Of a stretch of 64,000 bases of DNA, positions 28,191 to 38,115 are shown piece after piece. The DNA lies in contig NZ_CP036533.1 in NCBI RefSeq assembly GCF_024585265.1, positions 4,535,001-4,599,000 on the forward strand. Direction: 5' to 3'. The position numbers and the translations under genes were made by a program. Within the stretch, counting starts at the first letter, position 1, and the number at the start of each line of letters is the position of its first letter. Origin of the DNA: Bradyrhizobium sp. WBAH42. GTDB lineage: Bacteria > Pseudomonadota > Alphaproteobacteria > Rhizobiales > Xanthobacteraceae. Under the pieces are notes generated by a model that saw nothing but the letters and a program-made list of their open reading frames with translations, searched no databases and was not told the origin of the DNA.

Positions 28191-28618
28191 AGCCGGATCC
28201 CGACATAGACCACGACCAGGCATGCGAAGATCAGCGCCACGGGGAGGGGCCGTTTCTGGGCCCCGCTGGCCGCGCCTGCCGCGAAGAAGCCAGCGCTCTT
28301 CGGCTTCGGCGCCGGGCGCCGGAAGGCGGTAACATTGTCCGCTGCCGGCTTGGCCTGGCGGGGACGGACGTCGGGCGGGGTTCCAGCACCGCCCATCTCG
28401 ACGTAATAGGCCTTGTAGATCGCACCGATCGTGGCCTCGGTCGCTTCGCCCTCGCTCATCTGCGCCAGCAGGTTTTGATAGCTTGCCAGGAACTCCTGGG
28501 CCTCCGGAGGCAGCGCGGACGCCCCGTTGAGCTTGGCCATCATCTTCCAGGTGGCGAAATCGGCGCGGGCGCGGGTGTCGGCGCGTCGCGCGATCAGCAT
28601 ATCGGCAGCTTTGACCAA
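28178..28618 (-). CDS. Hypothetical tail-anchored membrane protein
   Basis: Protein of 146 residues. The N-terminal 80 residues are helical (ADTRARADFATWKMMAKLNG, AQEFLASYQNLLAQMSEGEATE), followed by a Pro/Lys/Arg-rich linker and a single C-terminal transmembrane helix ([21 protein letters not shown]). It would sit in the inner membrane with its bulk in the cytoplasm. No family was recognised. It is convergent with tonB and overlaps its end, so the two transcripts could interfere. Confidence 0.75.
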   Translation of the reverse strand: MVKAADMLIARRADTRARADFATWKMMAKLNGASALPPEAQEFLASYQNLLAQMSEGEATEATIGAIYKAYYVEMGGAGTPPDVRPRQAKPAADNVTAFRRPAPKPKSAGFFAAGAASGAQKRPLPVALIFACLVVVYVGIRLYWR

Positions 28619-28662
28619 GTCGGCCTCTGGCCCTTCGGCATGGGTTCGGATCTCAGGTTCAA

Positions 28663-29337
28663 CTACGCGTTGCCGGTTAGGAAGAGAACAGCCTTAATCA
28701 CATGACCGGTCAACGTTCCCAGTATTGCTGAAATAACATCAAGATTTAGACCGAACTGCGAGCCCGCGAGCGGCAGCAGGATCAAGAGCCCGATCAGGAT
28801 CAGCATACCGAACGGCTCGAGCCGGGCCAACGGCAAGGCGAGGGCCCGCGGCAGCAAGCCGACCGCGACGCGGCCGCCGTCCAGCGGCGGGATCGGCATC
28901 ATGTTGAAGACCGCCAGGATGGCGTTGATGATGAGCGCATTCTTGAGATTGTCGGCAACCCACTTTGCCGAGCCTGCGGGCACCAGGGGCAGGGCGTGGA
29001 AGGCGACGGCCGCGGCGAGCGCCAGCAGGATGTTTGTGACGGGCCCGGCCAGCGCCACCCAGACCATGTCGAGCCTAGGGTTGTTGAGCTTGCGAAAGTT
29101 CACCGGCACCGGCTTGGCATAGCCGAACAGGAACGGCGAATGCGCGAACAGCAGCATCGCCGGCAGGATCAGGGTGCCGAACGGGTCGATATGCCTCAGT
29201 GGGTTGAAGCTGACGCGGCCGAGCTGCGAGGCCGTGTTGTCCCCGAGCCGGTCCGCGACGAAGGCGTGCGCAGCCTCGTGGAAGGTGATGGCGAACACCA
29301 GGGGCAGCACCCAGACGGAGAGGTCATAAATGTTCAA
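28663..29337 (-). CDS. Site-2 protease family (M50) membrane metallopeptidase
   Basis: Protein of 224 residues with the zinc-binding HEAAH motif in FAITFHEAAHAFVADRLGD and the third ligand in IPPLDGGRV, plus VALAGPVTNILLALAAAVAF; about six transmembrane segments are visible. It cleaves substrates inside the membrane; the compact form without a PDZ domain resembles group III S2P proteins, whose targets are mostly unknown. Single gene, 44 bases from the preceding small membrane protein gene on the same strand. Confidence 0.92.
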   Translation of the reverse strand: MNIYDLSVWVLPLVFAITFHEAAHAFVADRLGDNTASQLGRVSFNPLRHIDPFGTLILPAMLLFAHSPFLFGYAKPVPVNFRKLNNPRLDMVWVALAGPVTNILLALAAAVAFHALPLVPAGSAKWVADNLKNALIINAILAVFNMMPIPPLDGGRVAVGLLPRALALPLARLEPFGMLILIGLLILLPLAGSQFGLNLDVISAILGTLTGHVIKAVLFLTGNA

Positions 29338-29470
29338 AGCGCGTCCGCTCCGTCAGTCTTGTTCTTAGCCGAAATAGTGCGCCGGCGATGATCTGCCAAG
29401 AGCGCCGGACGCGAGTTGCGGAGCAGAAGAAAGGCGCAAACGGTGGTCGGGCAATGCCGCGATGCCCCGT

Positions 29471-31498
29471 TCACGTCTTCCTGCGGTAGAGAATGAAGCT
29501 GGCTGATTCTTCGGTGCGTTCAAACTCTGACGATAGGATTTGCTCCGTTATCGTCTTGAGCCAGTCATACTCGTATGTTGCGCCGCGCTCCAAAATGAAG
29601 TGATCGGACCCGGCAAAGCTGCGAGTGACATGTTCGGGGCTGAACGTATCCCGGAACGGAAGAAAGTAGCTCTTGGGCGCTCTGCCGGCGGTTGCGAGAA
29701 CGAGCCAATCACGGTCCGACAGCAACAACAGGCGACCGTGGGGCGGCACGGCCTTGTTGATCAAGTCGATGTCGCTGGGATCGAGGTGCAAGTTGACCTT
29801 TCCCGCTCCGCGTCCCAACTTCAGGCTGGCGATGCTCGGATACTGCAGATAGGACGGCAGCCCGATCGTCACGTTCTGTTGACGATCCCTCGCATTGAAG
29901 AGCACGGCGAACGAGAGCACGGCCGTTGCCGTCAGCGAAACGGCAGGGATGGTTTGCGACGTCTGGCGGCCGAGGACTGCGCGGAATGCCGCCCGGCACC
30001 ACCACGCGCCAATGGCAAGAAAGGCAAAGGCGTTTTGCTGCCACACCGCGTCAAGCGACCGATTCATCCATTTGGCCATGAAGACCAGTGCGACGATCGA
30101 GAGGACGAGAAGATAGGCCCGTTCGATCGAGCGAGATCCTGCCCATGTTGCGGCAACGCTGATAGCCGTGCCGATAGCCATCGCCGGAAAGATCAACTGA
30201 TAGAATGTCCCGAAGCCGGGCTCCCACTTGATCGGCACGCCGACCCAGTTCGAGACGCTGTGCAGGGCGATCGGCGCAAGCAGGACGCGCAGGAAGTCCA
30301 TCGTGAGAACGGCAGGACCGTAGGCCGCGCCGAACAACGCGAGCAACATTACGGCAGACAGTCCGGTGAATGCCGCGACCTCCCAGGGCCAGCGTCTTTC
30401 GAGGATCCGTGCCGACAACACCGCGCACCCCACGACCCAGGTATAGATTCCGGTCTCGGTGTTCCAGAATATCGAGATCGCGCAGACGGCGGATAGCGCC
30501 GCCAACGACCAACCCGAAGGCTGGACCATGAGGTGCGCGAGGATGCCCGTGGCGATGAACACGAACATGTACCTGATTGCGAGAGCGGATGGTCCGGAGA
30601 ATCCTTCGGCCTCGCCGAACTGGCAGAGTGCAAGAAATACGGCCGTCAGCACGAAGGGCAGCGCCTTGCTCTGGAAGAAGTCGCGCAGCACCCAATAGGC
30701 CGACAGGTGATAGATTGCGATGCAGGCGGCAACGAAACCGACGTAACGCAAATATAGAACGTTCGGGTCGGGGGGCAGGAGCATTCCGAACAAATGGGAC
30801 GGTCCGTATCCATAGAAGGACAGGAAGTCCCGGCCCGGCACCATGCCATCGCTAAATTGATAGAGGGCCGGTCCGACGAGGAACGATACCGCGTGAGGAT
30901 TGGTTGCAGCCTGGCCGGCCAAACGTTGTACGCTCAAGGGCAGTGTCAGGGCCAGCAGTGCCGCGATCAGCGCAGCGTCGATCCGCCCAAATTCAAAAAA
31001 GGTGATCGGCCTGAGTTCTGGCGCACCCTCGATGCTTCCGTGGGGCCGGATTTGCTTCACGAAGGGTACGAAGATCGCGAGGACCGCGACGGTCAACGCC
31101 ACAATGTGAAGTTCTTGCTGGAATGCGTCCCGGAGGAATGTCTCCAGGGACAGGACCATCGTCAGCATCGAAACGTAAAACAGAACGAGCGACCGCCCTT
31201 CGAACGGTCTCCGGAGCCTGAGCGCAGCGAAGGCCAAGACAGCGCCGAACACGTAGAACAGCAGATAGAAGATCTTCTCGGCACGCTTGATTGCCGCATC
31301 GCCCGTGACATGTGCCTCGATGACGGGAAAGTCCTGCGCGAGATTTACGCCCAGGCGCAACTTGGTGGCGTTCAAGATGAGATAGGCAACGATACCGGCC
31401 GCAACAGCGCCGATGCATGCCCCCCACATCGCCAAACTCTGAAACCGGCAAAGTCCAAGTTCTGATTCTGTTATCGGCTTAATGAGACGCAACAGCAT
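29471..31498 (-). CDS. Large polytopic membrane protein (GT-C glycosyltransferase-like)
   Basis: Protein of 675 residues with about twelve hydrophobic segments up to residue 545 and a soluble C-terminal domain of about 130 residues (DPSDIDLINKAVPPHGRLLLL, SDRDWLVLATAGRAPKSYF). The loop after an early TM pair (SFLVGPALYQFSDGMVPGRDF) with acidic residues, and the later membrane repeats, are reminiscent of dolichyl-phosphate-mannose mannosyltransferase-like GT-C proteins, but the DD/DE signature is not clear. It may act in cell-envelope polysaccharide synthesis. Codon use is a little less GC-rich than its neighbours. Confidence 0.6.
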   Translation of the reverse strand: MLLRLIKPITESELGLCRFQSLAMWGACIGAVAAGIVAYLILNATKLRLGVNLAQDFPVIEAHVTGDAAIKRAEKIFYLLFYVFGAVLAFAALRLRRPFEGRSLVLFYVSMLTMVLSLETFLRDAFQQELHIVALTVAVLAIFVPFVKQIRPHGSIEGAPELRPITFFEFGRIDAALIAALLALTLPLSVQRLAGQAATNPHAVSFLVGPALYQFSDGMVPGRDFLSFYGYGPSHLFGMLLPPDPNVLYLRYVGFVAACIAIYHLSAYWVLRDFFQSKALPFVLTAVFLALCQFGEAEGFSGPSALAIRYMFVFIATGILAHLMVQPSGWSLAALSAVCAISIFWNTETGIYTWVVGCAVLSARILERRWPWEVAAFTGLSAVMLLALFGAAYGPAVLTMDFLRVLLAPIALHSVSNWVGVPIKWEPGFGTFYQLIFPAMAIGTAISVAATWAGSRSIERAYLLVLSIVALVFMAKWMNRSLDAVWQQNAFAFLAIGAWWCRAAFRAVLGRQTSQTIPAVSLTATAVLSFAVLFNARDRQQNVTIGLPSYLQYPSIASLKLGRGAGKVNLHLDPSDIDLINKAVPPHGRLLLLSDRDWLVLATAGRAPKSYFLPFRDTFSPEHVTRSFAGSDHFILERGATYEYDWLKTITEQILSSEFERTEESASFILYRRKT

Positions 31499-31711
31499 TC
31501 CCCGCAGGCTATCCGGAAGGAACGTAAGGCAAACGAAATCTGCTGGCTAGCCGCGCAAGACGGAAAACCGGTCATCCCTGGATCGAGGCGTCATGCGACG
31601 ACGCAACAGATCTGTCCTAGCAGCCGGCGCTTCTCGGAGTAGCTGAGGCATTGGCAGGATAGAGATTGCGATGACGAGGGGGTCTGCAGGTTCGGCCCCG
31701 AGCGCCTGACG

Positions 31712-32104
31712 TCACGCCGGAATCGTCGTCTCGTATTGAGTCAAGCCGTCGTCGAGCTTCACCCAGGCGAGCTTCTCGCTGACCCAGATGTGCTCGGTCG
31801 GGGCGAAGGCATTGCGATCGTCGAAAGTGGCCAGCGCCACGCCCGCCAGCGTGCCGTTGCGGCGCCAGGCAAACAGCCGCGTGCCGCACTGCTTGCAGAA
31901 CACGCGGTCGATGTTTGCGGACGAGGCGTAGCGTGCGATCTCGCCCTCGACGCTGAGCGCACGCTGGTCGAACTGCGCGCGCGCGAAGTAGGGCGAGCCC
32001 ATCGCCTTCTGGCAGATGCGGCAATGGCAGATGCGGACGTTGAGCGGCTCGCCCTCCGCCTTGAACCGCACCGCGCCGCACAGGCATCCACCTTCCCGGA
32101 TCAT
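31712..32104 (-). CDS. GFA family (CENP-V/glutathione-dependent formaldehyde-activating-like) protein
   Basis: Protein of 130 residues with the GFA zinc-binding set: CLCGAVRF, CHCRICQKAMGSPYFAR and CKQCGTRLFAW. Cys residues in C-x-C, C-x-C-x2-C and C-x2-C arrangements would bind zinc. The founder Gfa adds glutathione to formaldehyde, but most small homologues have no shown activity. It follows the second SDR by 7 bases, so it ends the leftward sugar-acid operon. Confidence 0.9.
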   Translation of the reverse strand: MIREGGCLCGAVRFKAEGEPLNVRICHCRICQKAMGSPYFARAQFDQRALSVEGEIARYASSANIDRVFCKQCGTRLFAWRRNGTLAGVALATFDDRNAFAPTEHIWVSEKLAWVKLDDGLTQYETTIPA

Positions 32105-32111
32105 GATGTCC

Positions 32112-32858
32112 TCAATAGGTTGCGCGCCCGCCCGAGATGTCGAACACAGCGCCGGTCGAGAAGGCGCAATCCTCGGATGCGAGCCAGGCCACCATCGCGG
32201 CGAGTTCTTCCACGAGGACGAAGCGTGCCTTCGGGATCTTCGACAGCATGAAGTCGATATGCTGCTGCGTCATCTGGTCGAAGATCGCGGTCTTCGCCGC
32301 GGCCGGTGTCACCGCGTTGACGAGGATGTCGTGGGCGGCGAGCTCCTTGCCGAGCGACTTCGTCAGCGCGATCAGGCCGGCCTTGGAGGCCGAATAATGC
32401 GCGGCGTTCGGATTGCCTTCCTTGCCGGCGATCGAGGCGATGTTCACGATCCGCCCGTATTTCTGCTTGAGCATTTCGGGCACGATCGCCTTACTGACGA
32501 TGAAGGGGCCGTCGAGATTGATGCGCAGCACCTTGCGCCATTCATCGAGGTCGGTCTCCCAGACCGGCTTATTGACCCCGGCGATGCCGGCATTGTTGAC
32601 GAGGATGTCGATCTTGCCGAAGGCCTTGAGCGTCGCATCGCGTGCCTGCTCGACGGCGGCCGTGTCGGTGACGTCGACCTTGAAGACTTTTGTCTCGCCG
32701 CCGATCTCCTTTGCGGTCTTCTCCGCCAGCGCGGCGTCGAAGTCCCAGATCGCGACTTTGGCGCCGGAGGCGACGAAGCGCTCGGCAATGGCGCGGCCAA
32801 AGCCCTGCGCACCGCCGGTGACGATGGCGATGCGGCCGTTGAGATCGATCTTGTTCAT
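32112..32858 (-). CDS. SDR family NAD(P)-dependent oxidoreductase
   Basis: Classical short-chain dehydrogenase of 248 residues. The cofactor motif TGGAQGFGRAIA (about 15-26), NNAG (about 87-90), the catalytic Ser in NIASIAG and YSASK (Tyr-x3-Lys) are intact. An Asp after beta-strand 2 (IWDFDAA) suggests NAD preference. It is 18 bases from another SDR and downstream of a sugar-acid dehydratase, so a sugar or 2-keto-3-deoxy-acid substrate is likely. Which sugar cannot be read. Confidence 0.88.
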   Translation of the reverse strand: MNKIDLNGRIAIVTGGAQGFGRAIAERFVASGAKVAIWDFDAALAEKTAKEIGGETKVFKVDVTDTAAVEQARDATLKAFGKIDILVNNAGIAGVNKPVWETDLDEWRKVLRINLDGPFIVSKAIVPEMLKQKYGRIVNIASIAGKEGNPNAAHYSASKAGLIALTKSLGKELAAHDILVNAVTPAAAKTAIFDQMTQQHIDFMLSKIPKARFVLVEELAAMVAWLASEDCAFSTGAVFDISGGRATY

Positions 32859-32876
32859 GCCGGCGGCCTTCTCGCG

Positions 32877-33608
32877 TCAGAGCATGTAGCCGCCGTCGAC
32901 GACGAGGTCGACGCCGGTGGTGAAGGCGCTCTCGTCGCTGCCGAGATAGACCGCCATCGCCGCGATCTCCTCGGCGGTGCCGAGCCGGCCCATCTTCTGG
33001 CGGGAGATGAACATCTCCTTGCCCTGCGGTCCTTGCGCGGCGGCGCGGTCGAGCATCGAGGGCGTCTCGACGGTGCCGGGGCAGATCGAGTTGCAACGGA
33101 TGCCCTTGGTGATGAAGTCGAGCGCGACCGCGCGGGACAGCAGCGACACTGCCGCCTTCGACGAGCTGTAGACGTAGCGGTTCGCCGGCGGCCGCAAGGC
33201 CGCGCAGGACGAGATGTTGACGATGCTGCCGCCGCCCCCCGCGATCATGTCGGGCAGGAAGGCCTTGATGGTCCGGTGCATCGACTTGACGTTCAGGTCG
33301 AACGAGAAATCGAAATCCTCCTCCGAGCAGTCCAGGATGGTGCCGTGATGCACGAAGCCGGCGGCGTTGAGCAGGATGTCGATCTTGCCGATGCGCTTGG
33401 CAAAGGCGTTGACGTCGGCGGTGTTGCGGACGTCGAGCTTGGCGACCTCGGCGATGCCTTCCTTGGTTAGGCTAGCGATGCCGGCCTCGTTGATGTCGGT
33501 GGCGATGACGGTTGCGCCTTCACGCGCGAATGCGATGGCGCAGGCGCGCCCGATGCCAGCGGCTGCAGCCGTGACGACGGCGCGCTTTCCTTTGAGGCGG
33601 TCTGCCAT
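32877..33608 (-). CDS. SDR family oxidoreductase, 2-keto-3-deoxy-L-fuconate dehydrogenase-like
   Basis: Protein of 243 residues: TAAAAGIGRACAIAFAREG cofactor loop, Asp after strand 2 (ATDINE, NAD type), NAAG, Ser in NISSCAA, and YSSSK as catalytic Tyr/Lys. GIRCNSICPGTVETPS and the C-terminal GVDLVVDGGYML resemble the BDH2/2-keto-3-deoxy-L-fuconate dehydrogenase group. That activity would oxidise a 2-keto-3-deoxy acid made by the dehydratase gene upstream. The link is from context; other C4-C6 hydroxyacids remain possible. Confidence 0.85.
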   Translation of the reverse strand: MADRLKGKRAVVTAAAAGIGRACAIAFAREGATVIATDINEAGIASLTKEGIAEVAKLDVRNTADVNAFAKRIGKIDILLNAAGFVHHGTILDCSEEDFDFSFDLNVKSMHRTIKAFLPDMIAGGGGSIVNISSCAALRPPANRYVYSSSKAAVSLLSRAVALDFITKGIRCNSICPGTVETPSMLDRAAAQGPQGKEMFISRQKMGRLGTAEEIAAMAVYLGSDESAFTTGVDLVVDGGYML

Positions 33609-33644
33609 GTTGTTGTTCTCCTCACCAAGATCTGTTTGTTAGTT

Positions 33645-33732
33645 CGTCATTGCGAGGAGCTCTTGCGACGACGCAATCCAGGGGCTCTCCGCGGAGGCAG
33701 ACTGGATTGCTTCGCTTCGCTCGCAATGACGG
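33645..33732. repeat. Palindromic intergenic repeat (TCATTGCGAG family)
   Basis: CGTCATTGCGAGGAGC at the left end is mirrored by GCTCGCAATGACGG at the right, with CAATCCAG and CTGGATTG as inner arms. It lies between the dehydratase and SDR genes of one operon. This matches the mobile palindromic repeats scattered in rhizobial genomes and may shape mRNA stability. Confidence 0.75.
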
Positions 33733-33740
33733 TGTGGCTG

Positions 33741-35570
33741 TCAGTGATTGTCCCGCGCCACACCGAACGTGCCGGCGACGTTCTGATAACGCGTCGCGAG
33801 CTCCATGCAGGCGCCGGTCGATTGCTGGCCGACGGTGTTGCGGTAGATCTCCTGCCACGGCGTCTGGTTCGGCGGATGCTTGAAGCCGCCGCTGGCCTTG
33901 AGCTCGGCGTGGCGCTTCTTCAGCTCCTCATCCGAGATCAGGATGTTGGCGCTGCCCTTGTTGAGGTCGATGCGCACCTTGTCGCCGGTCTTGAGGACGG
34001 CAAGCCCGCCATTGGCGGCGGCTTCCGGCGAGGCGTTGAGGATCGAGGGCGAGCCCGAGGTGCCGGACTGGCGGCCATCGCCGATGCAGGGCAGGGACAG
34101 GATGCCGCGTTTGATCAGCGCCGCCGGCGGCTGCATGTTCACGACCTCGGCGCCACCGGGGTAGCCGATCGGGCCGGTGCCGCGGATGAACAGCACGCAG
34201 CGCTCGTCGATGTCGAGCGAGGGATCGTCGATCCGCTCGTGGTAATCTTCCGGGCCCTCGAACACGATGGCGCGGCCCTCGAAAGCATTGAGGTCCTTCG
34301 GATTGCTGAGGTAGCGGTCGCGGAATTCCTTGGAGATCACGCTGGTCTTCATGATCGCGGAGTCGAACAGATTGCCCTTCAGCACCAGGAAGCCGGCGTC
34401 CTTCACCAGCGGCTTGTCGTAAGCCCAGATCACGTCGTTGTCGGGTGCGGGCGCGTTCTTGCAGTTCTCGCCGATGCCGCGGCCGTTGACAGTGATCGCG
34501 TCCTCATGGATGCGCTTGTGCTTCATCAGTTCGCGCACCACGGCAGGCACGCCGCCGGCGCGGTGGAATTCCTCGCCGAGATAGAAGCCGGCCGGCTGCA
34601 TGTTGACCAGGAGCGGCACGTCGTGGCCGAACTTCTGCCAGTCGTCGATCGACAGCTCGACGCCGATATGGCGGGCGAGGGCGTTGATGTGGATCGGCGC
34701 ATTGGTCGAGCCGCCGATCGCCGAATTGATCACGATGCAATTCTCGAACGCCTTGCGGGTCAGGATGTCCGAGGGCTTCAGGTCCTCCCAGACCATCTCG
34801 ACGATGCGTTTTCCGGTCTCGTAGGCGATCTGGCCGCGCTCGCGATAGGGGGCCGGGATCGCCGCGCAGCCCGGCAGCGAGAAGCCGAGCGCTTCGGCAA
34901 GCCCATTCATGGTCGAGGCCGTGCCCATGGTGTTGCAATGGCCGACCGAGGGCGCCGAGGAGGCCACGATCTCCATGAATTCTTCATAGTCGATCTCGCC
35001 GGCGGCGAGCCGCTCGCGCGATTTCCAGACGATGGTGCCGGAGCCGGTGCGCTCGCCATTGTGCCAGCCGTTCAGCATCGGGCCGCCCGACAGCACGATC
35101 GCGGGCAGGTTGACCGTCGCCGCCGCCATCATGCAGGCCGGCGTGGTCTTGTCGCAGCCGGTGGTCAGCACCACGCCGTCGAGTGGATAGCCGTAGAGGA
35201 TCTCGACCAGGCCGAGATAAGCGAGGTTGCGGTCGAGCGCCGCAGTCGGGCGCTTGCCAGTCTCCTGGATCGGATGGGTGGGGAATTCCATCGCAATGCC
35301 GCCGGCCTCGCGGATGCCTTCGCGAACGCGGTGCGCGAGCTCGAGATGATGGCGGTTGCAGGGAGACAGGTCGTTGCCGGTCTGGGCGATGCCGATGATC
35401 GGCTTGCCGGATTGCAGCTCGGCGCGGGTGAGGCCGAAGTTCAAATAGCGCTCCATATAGAGCGCGGTCATGCCCGGATTGTGCGGGTTGTTGAACCATT
35501 CCTGCGAGCGAAGATGGCGGCGGGTACCGTTACTGCCGGCGGCGTGCCCGTTGGTTGGTTTCTTTGTCAT
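33741..35570 (-). CDS. xylD: IlvD/Edd family sugar-acid dehydratase, D-xylonate dehydratase-like
   Basis: Protein of 609 residues; I chose ATG 35570 because AGGAGA lies 5 bases before it, while the frame can extend to a TTG at 35585. Cys residues for the Fe-S cluster are in [13 protein letters not shown] and [42 protein letters not shown] and [20 protein letters not shown] match my memory of Caulobacter xylonate dehydratase along its length, more than dihydroxyacid dehydratase. It would remove water from a pentonate or related aldonate to give a 2-keto-3-deoxy acid. The adjacent LacI regulator, SDRs and the KDG kinase/aldolase across the divergent promoter support a sugar-acid pathway. Related L-arabinonate or gluconate activity is possible. 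Confidence 0.85.
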   Translation of the reverse strand: MTKKPTNGHAAGSNGTRRHLRSQEWFNNPHNPGMTALYMERYLNFGLTRAELQSGKPIIGIAQTGNDLSPCNRHHLELAHRVREGIREAGGIAMEFPTHPIQETGKRPTAALDRNLAYLGLVEILYGYPLDGVVLTTGCDKTTPACMMAAATVNLPAIVLSGGPMLNGWHNGERTGSGTIVWKSRERLAAGEIDYEEFMEIVASSAPSVGHCNTMGTASTMNGLAEALGFSLPGCAAIPAPYRERGQIAYETGKRIVEMVWEDLKPSDILTRKAFENCIVINSAIGGSTNAPIHINALARHIGVELSIDDWQKFGHDVPLLVNMQPAGFYLGEEFHRAGGVPAVVRELMKHKRIHEDAITVNGRGIGENCKNAPAPDNDVIWAYDKPLVKDAGFLVLKGNLFDSAIMKTSVISKEFRDRYLSNPKDLNAFEGRAIVFEGPEDYHERIDDPSLDIDERCVLFIRGTGPIGYPGGAEVVNMQPPAALIKRGILSLPCIGDGRQSGTSGSPSILNASPEAAANGGLAVLKTGDKVRIDLNKGSANILISDEELKKRHAELKASGGFKHPPNQTPWQEIYRNTVGQQSTGACMELATRYQNVAGTFGVARDNH

Positions 35571-35693
35571 TGGTTTCTCCTGCAATGCAAACGCACTGGC
35601 GTCCGTCTCATGGTGGCCGCATGTGCGGTGCCCAACGGCGCGCGCGATGGATCTGCCTTCCCGCTGGCGGGTCGTTTCCTCACAATTCCGATA

Positions 35694-36794
35694 CTAGTCG
35701 TGGCTGCTTGGTAACGCTACCATTATGTTCGCCGCAGCCCCGCCTGGTACGGGTGGCCTGCTCTCCGAACGCCGGGCCGACGAGCTTTGCCGCTCGATCA
35801 CCTTGAAGCCGAGATCGAGCACCGGCTGCTCCGGGCGCCGGCCCTCGATCGCGTTGATCAGCATGGTGGCGGCCGTCTTCCCCATCTCGTAGCGATTGGT
35901 GCGGACGCTGGTGAGGGTGGGGACGGCGGAGGCCATGAACTCGAGGTCGTTGAAGCCGACGATGGCGATCTGCCCGGGCACTGCGATCTCCCGGCGCCGG
36001 CATTCGAACAGCACGCCGAGCGCGAGGTCGTCATTGGCGCAGAACACCGCGTCGATGTCGGGCTCGCGCGCCAGCAGATCGGTGAACAGGGCGCCGCCAA
36101 GCGTCACCGAGGTCGGTGTCGCCGTCGTGACCACCAGGCGCTGGTCGAACAATCCGGCGTCCTTCATGGCCGAGACATATCCGTCCAGCCGCCGCTGCAC
36201 CCTGGGATCCATCCGCGCGCCAACGAAGCCGACCTTGCGGTGACCTTGCTCGAACAGGTGCGCGATCGCCGCGCGGGCCGCATCATAGTGTGAAAAGCCG
36301 ATCATCATGTCGACGGGGTCCGGGCCGATCTCCATGATCTGCACGATCGGGCAGTCCGCGGCTCGAAGCATCGCGCGGGACTCCGTCGTCTGATCGATGC
36401 CGGTGACGATCAGCCCGGCCGGCTTCTGCGCCAGGAACAGACGCAGCAACTTCTCTTCCTGGAGAATGCTGTAGCGCGTGTTGGACAATTGGATCGAGTA
36501 GCGGCTGCCTTCGGACGAGTCGTAGATGCCGCGCAGCACGTCCGAGAACACGTTATTGGTGAGCGATGGGATCAAGACACCGATGACCTCGGTGCGTTGC
36601 GAGGCGAGGGCGCGTGCGGCAAGATTGGGCACATAGCCGAGCTCCTTGGCGGCGCTCTCGACCCGTGTCCGCTTGGCGACCGACAGGGCCTCCGGATTGC
36701 GGAAAAAGCGCGACGCGGTAATCGGGCTGACGCCGGCGAGCTCGGCCACTTCGGCCAGCCGGATTTTGCCTGACTTGGTGCGTTTTCGACCCAT
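35694..36794 (-). CDS. LacI family transcriptional regulator of the sugar-acid locus
   Basis: Protein of 366 residues. The N-terminal LacI HTH reads IRLAEVAELAGVSPITASRFF, with hinge NLAARALAS, and the periplasmic-binding-protein-like sensor domain runs from about 70 to 345 (IGVLIPSLTNNVFSDVLRGI, AVFCANDDLALGVLFECRR, VGFNDLEFMASAVPTLTSV). It would repress both the leftward dehydratase/SDR genes and the rightward ABC operon until a sugar acid binds. It is divergent from the ABC operon; palindromes at 35709 and 36837 share a half-site and are likely operators, one of them inside its own 3' coding end. Confidence 0.93.
   Translation of the reverse strand: MGRKRTKSGKIRLAEVAELAGVSPITASRFFRNPEALSVAKRTRVESAAKELGYVPNLAARALASQRTEVIGVLIPSLTNNVFSDVLRGIYDSSEGSRYSIQLSNTRYSILQEEKLLRLFLAQKPAGLIVTGIDQTTESRAMLRAADCPIVQIMEIGPDPVDMMIGFSHYDAARAAIAHLFEQGHRKVGFVGARMDPRVQRRLDGYVSAMKDAGLFDQRLVVTTATPTSVTLGGALFTDLLAREPDIDAVFCANDDLALGVLFECRRREIAVPGQIAIVGFNDLEFMASAVPTLTSVRTNRYEMGKTAATMLINAIEGRRPEQPVLDLGFKVIERQSSSARRSESRPPVPGGAAANIMVALPSSHD
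35709..35722. promoter_or_regulatory. Probable LacI-family operator upstream of the dehydratase gene
   Basis: TGGTAACGCTACCA is a palindrome (TGGTA/TACCA) with a CG at the centre, as LacI-family operators have. It is 139 bases upstream of the dehydratase start and lies within the last codons of the regulator gene. Confidence 0.6.
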
Positions 36795-36836
36795 TTGCTG
36801 CTCTTAACACAGTCAGTCCCGCAAACAAAGGAACGT

Positions 36837-36850
36837 TGACAGCGCTACCA
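36837..36850. promoter_or_regulatory. Probable LacI-family operator in the divergent promoter region
   Basis: TGACAGCGCTACCA shares the right half (CGCTACCA) with the site at 35709. It lies 43 bases before the regulator start and 146 bases before the ABC ATPase, so one site could control both directions. Confidence 0.6.
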
Positions 36851-36995
36851 GCAACGACTAACCAAAGACAAATTGCCAAAACCGCACAAACTACCGACAA
36901 TGTCGCCCGCTAAGCTCGGGCTTCGTTCGGTGAAGTCCGAAAAACAAGACGGTCGCGGCGCGAGAGGCGCCGTGGACTTTCGAGGAGGGAGCTAG

Positions 36996-38063
<1,068 letters not shown>

Positions 38064-38115
38064 CGCATCAGACCACAAGGCATAAGACAACAAAAAGCAT
38101 CACAGGGAGGACAAC

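Noticed and set aside
33636..35714. 692-codon rightward open frame
   Set aside because: Antisense to the sugar-acid dehydratase, whose catalytic motifs are intact.
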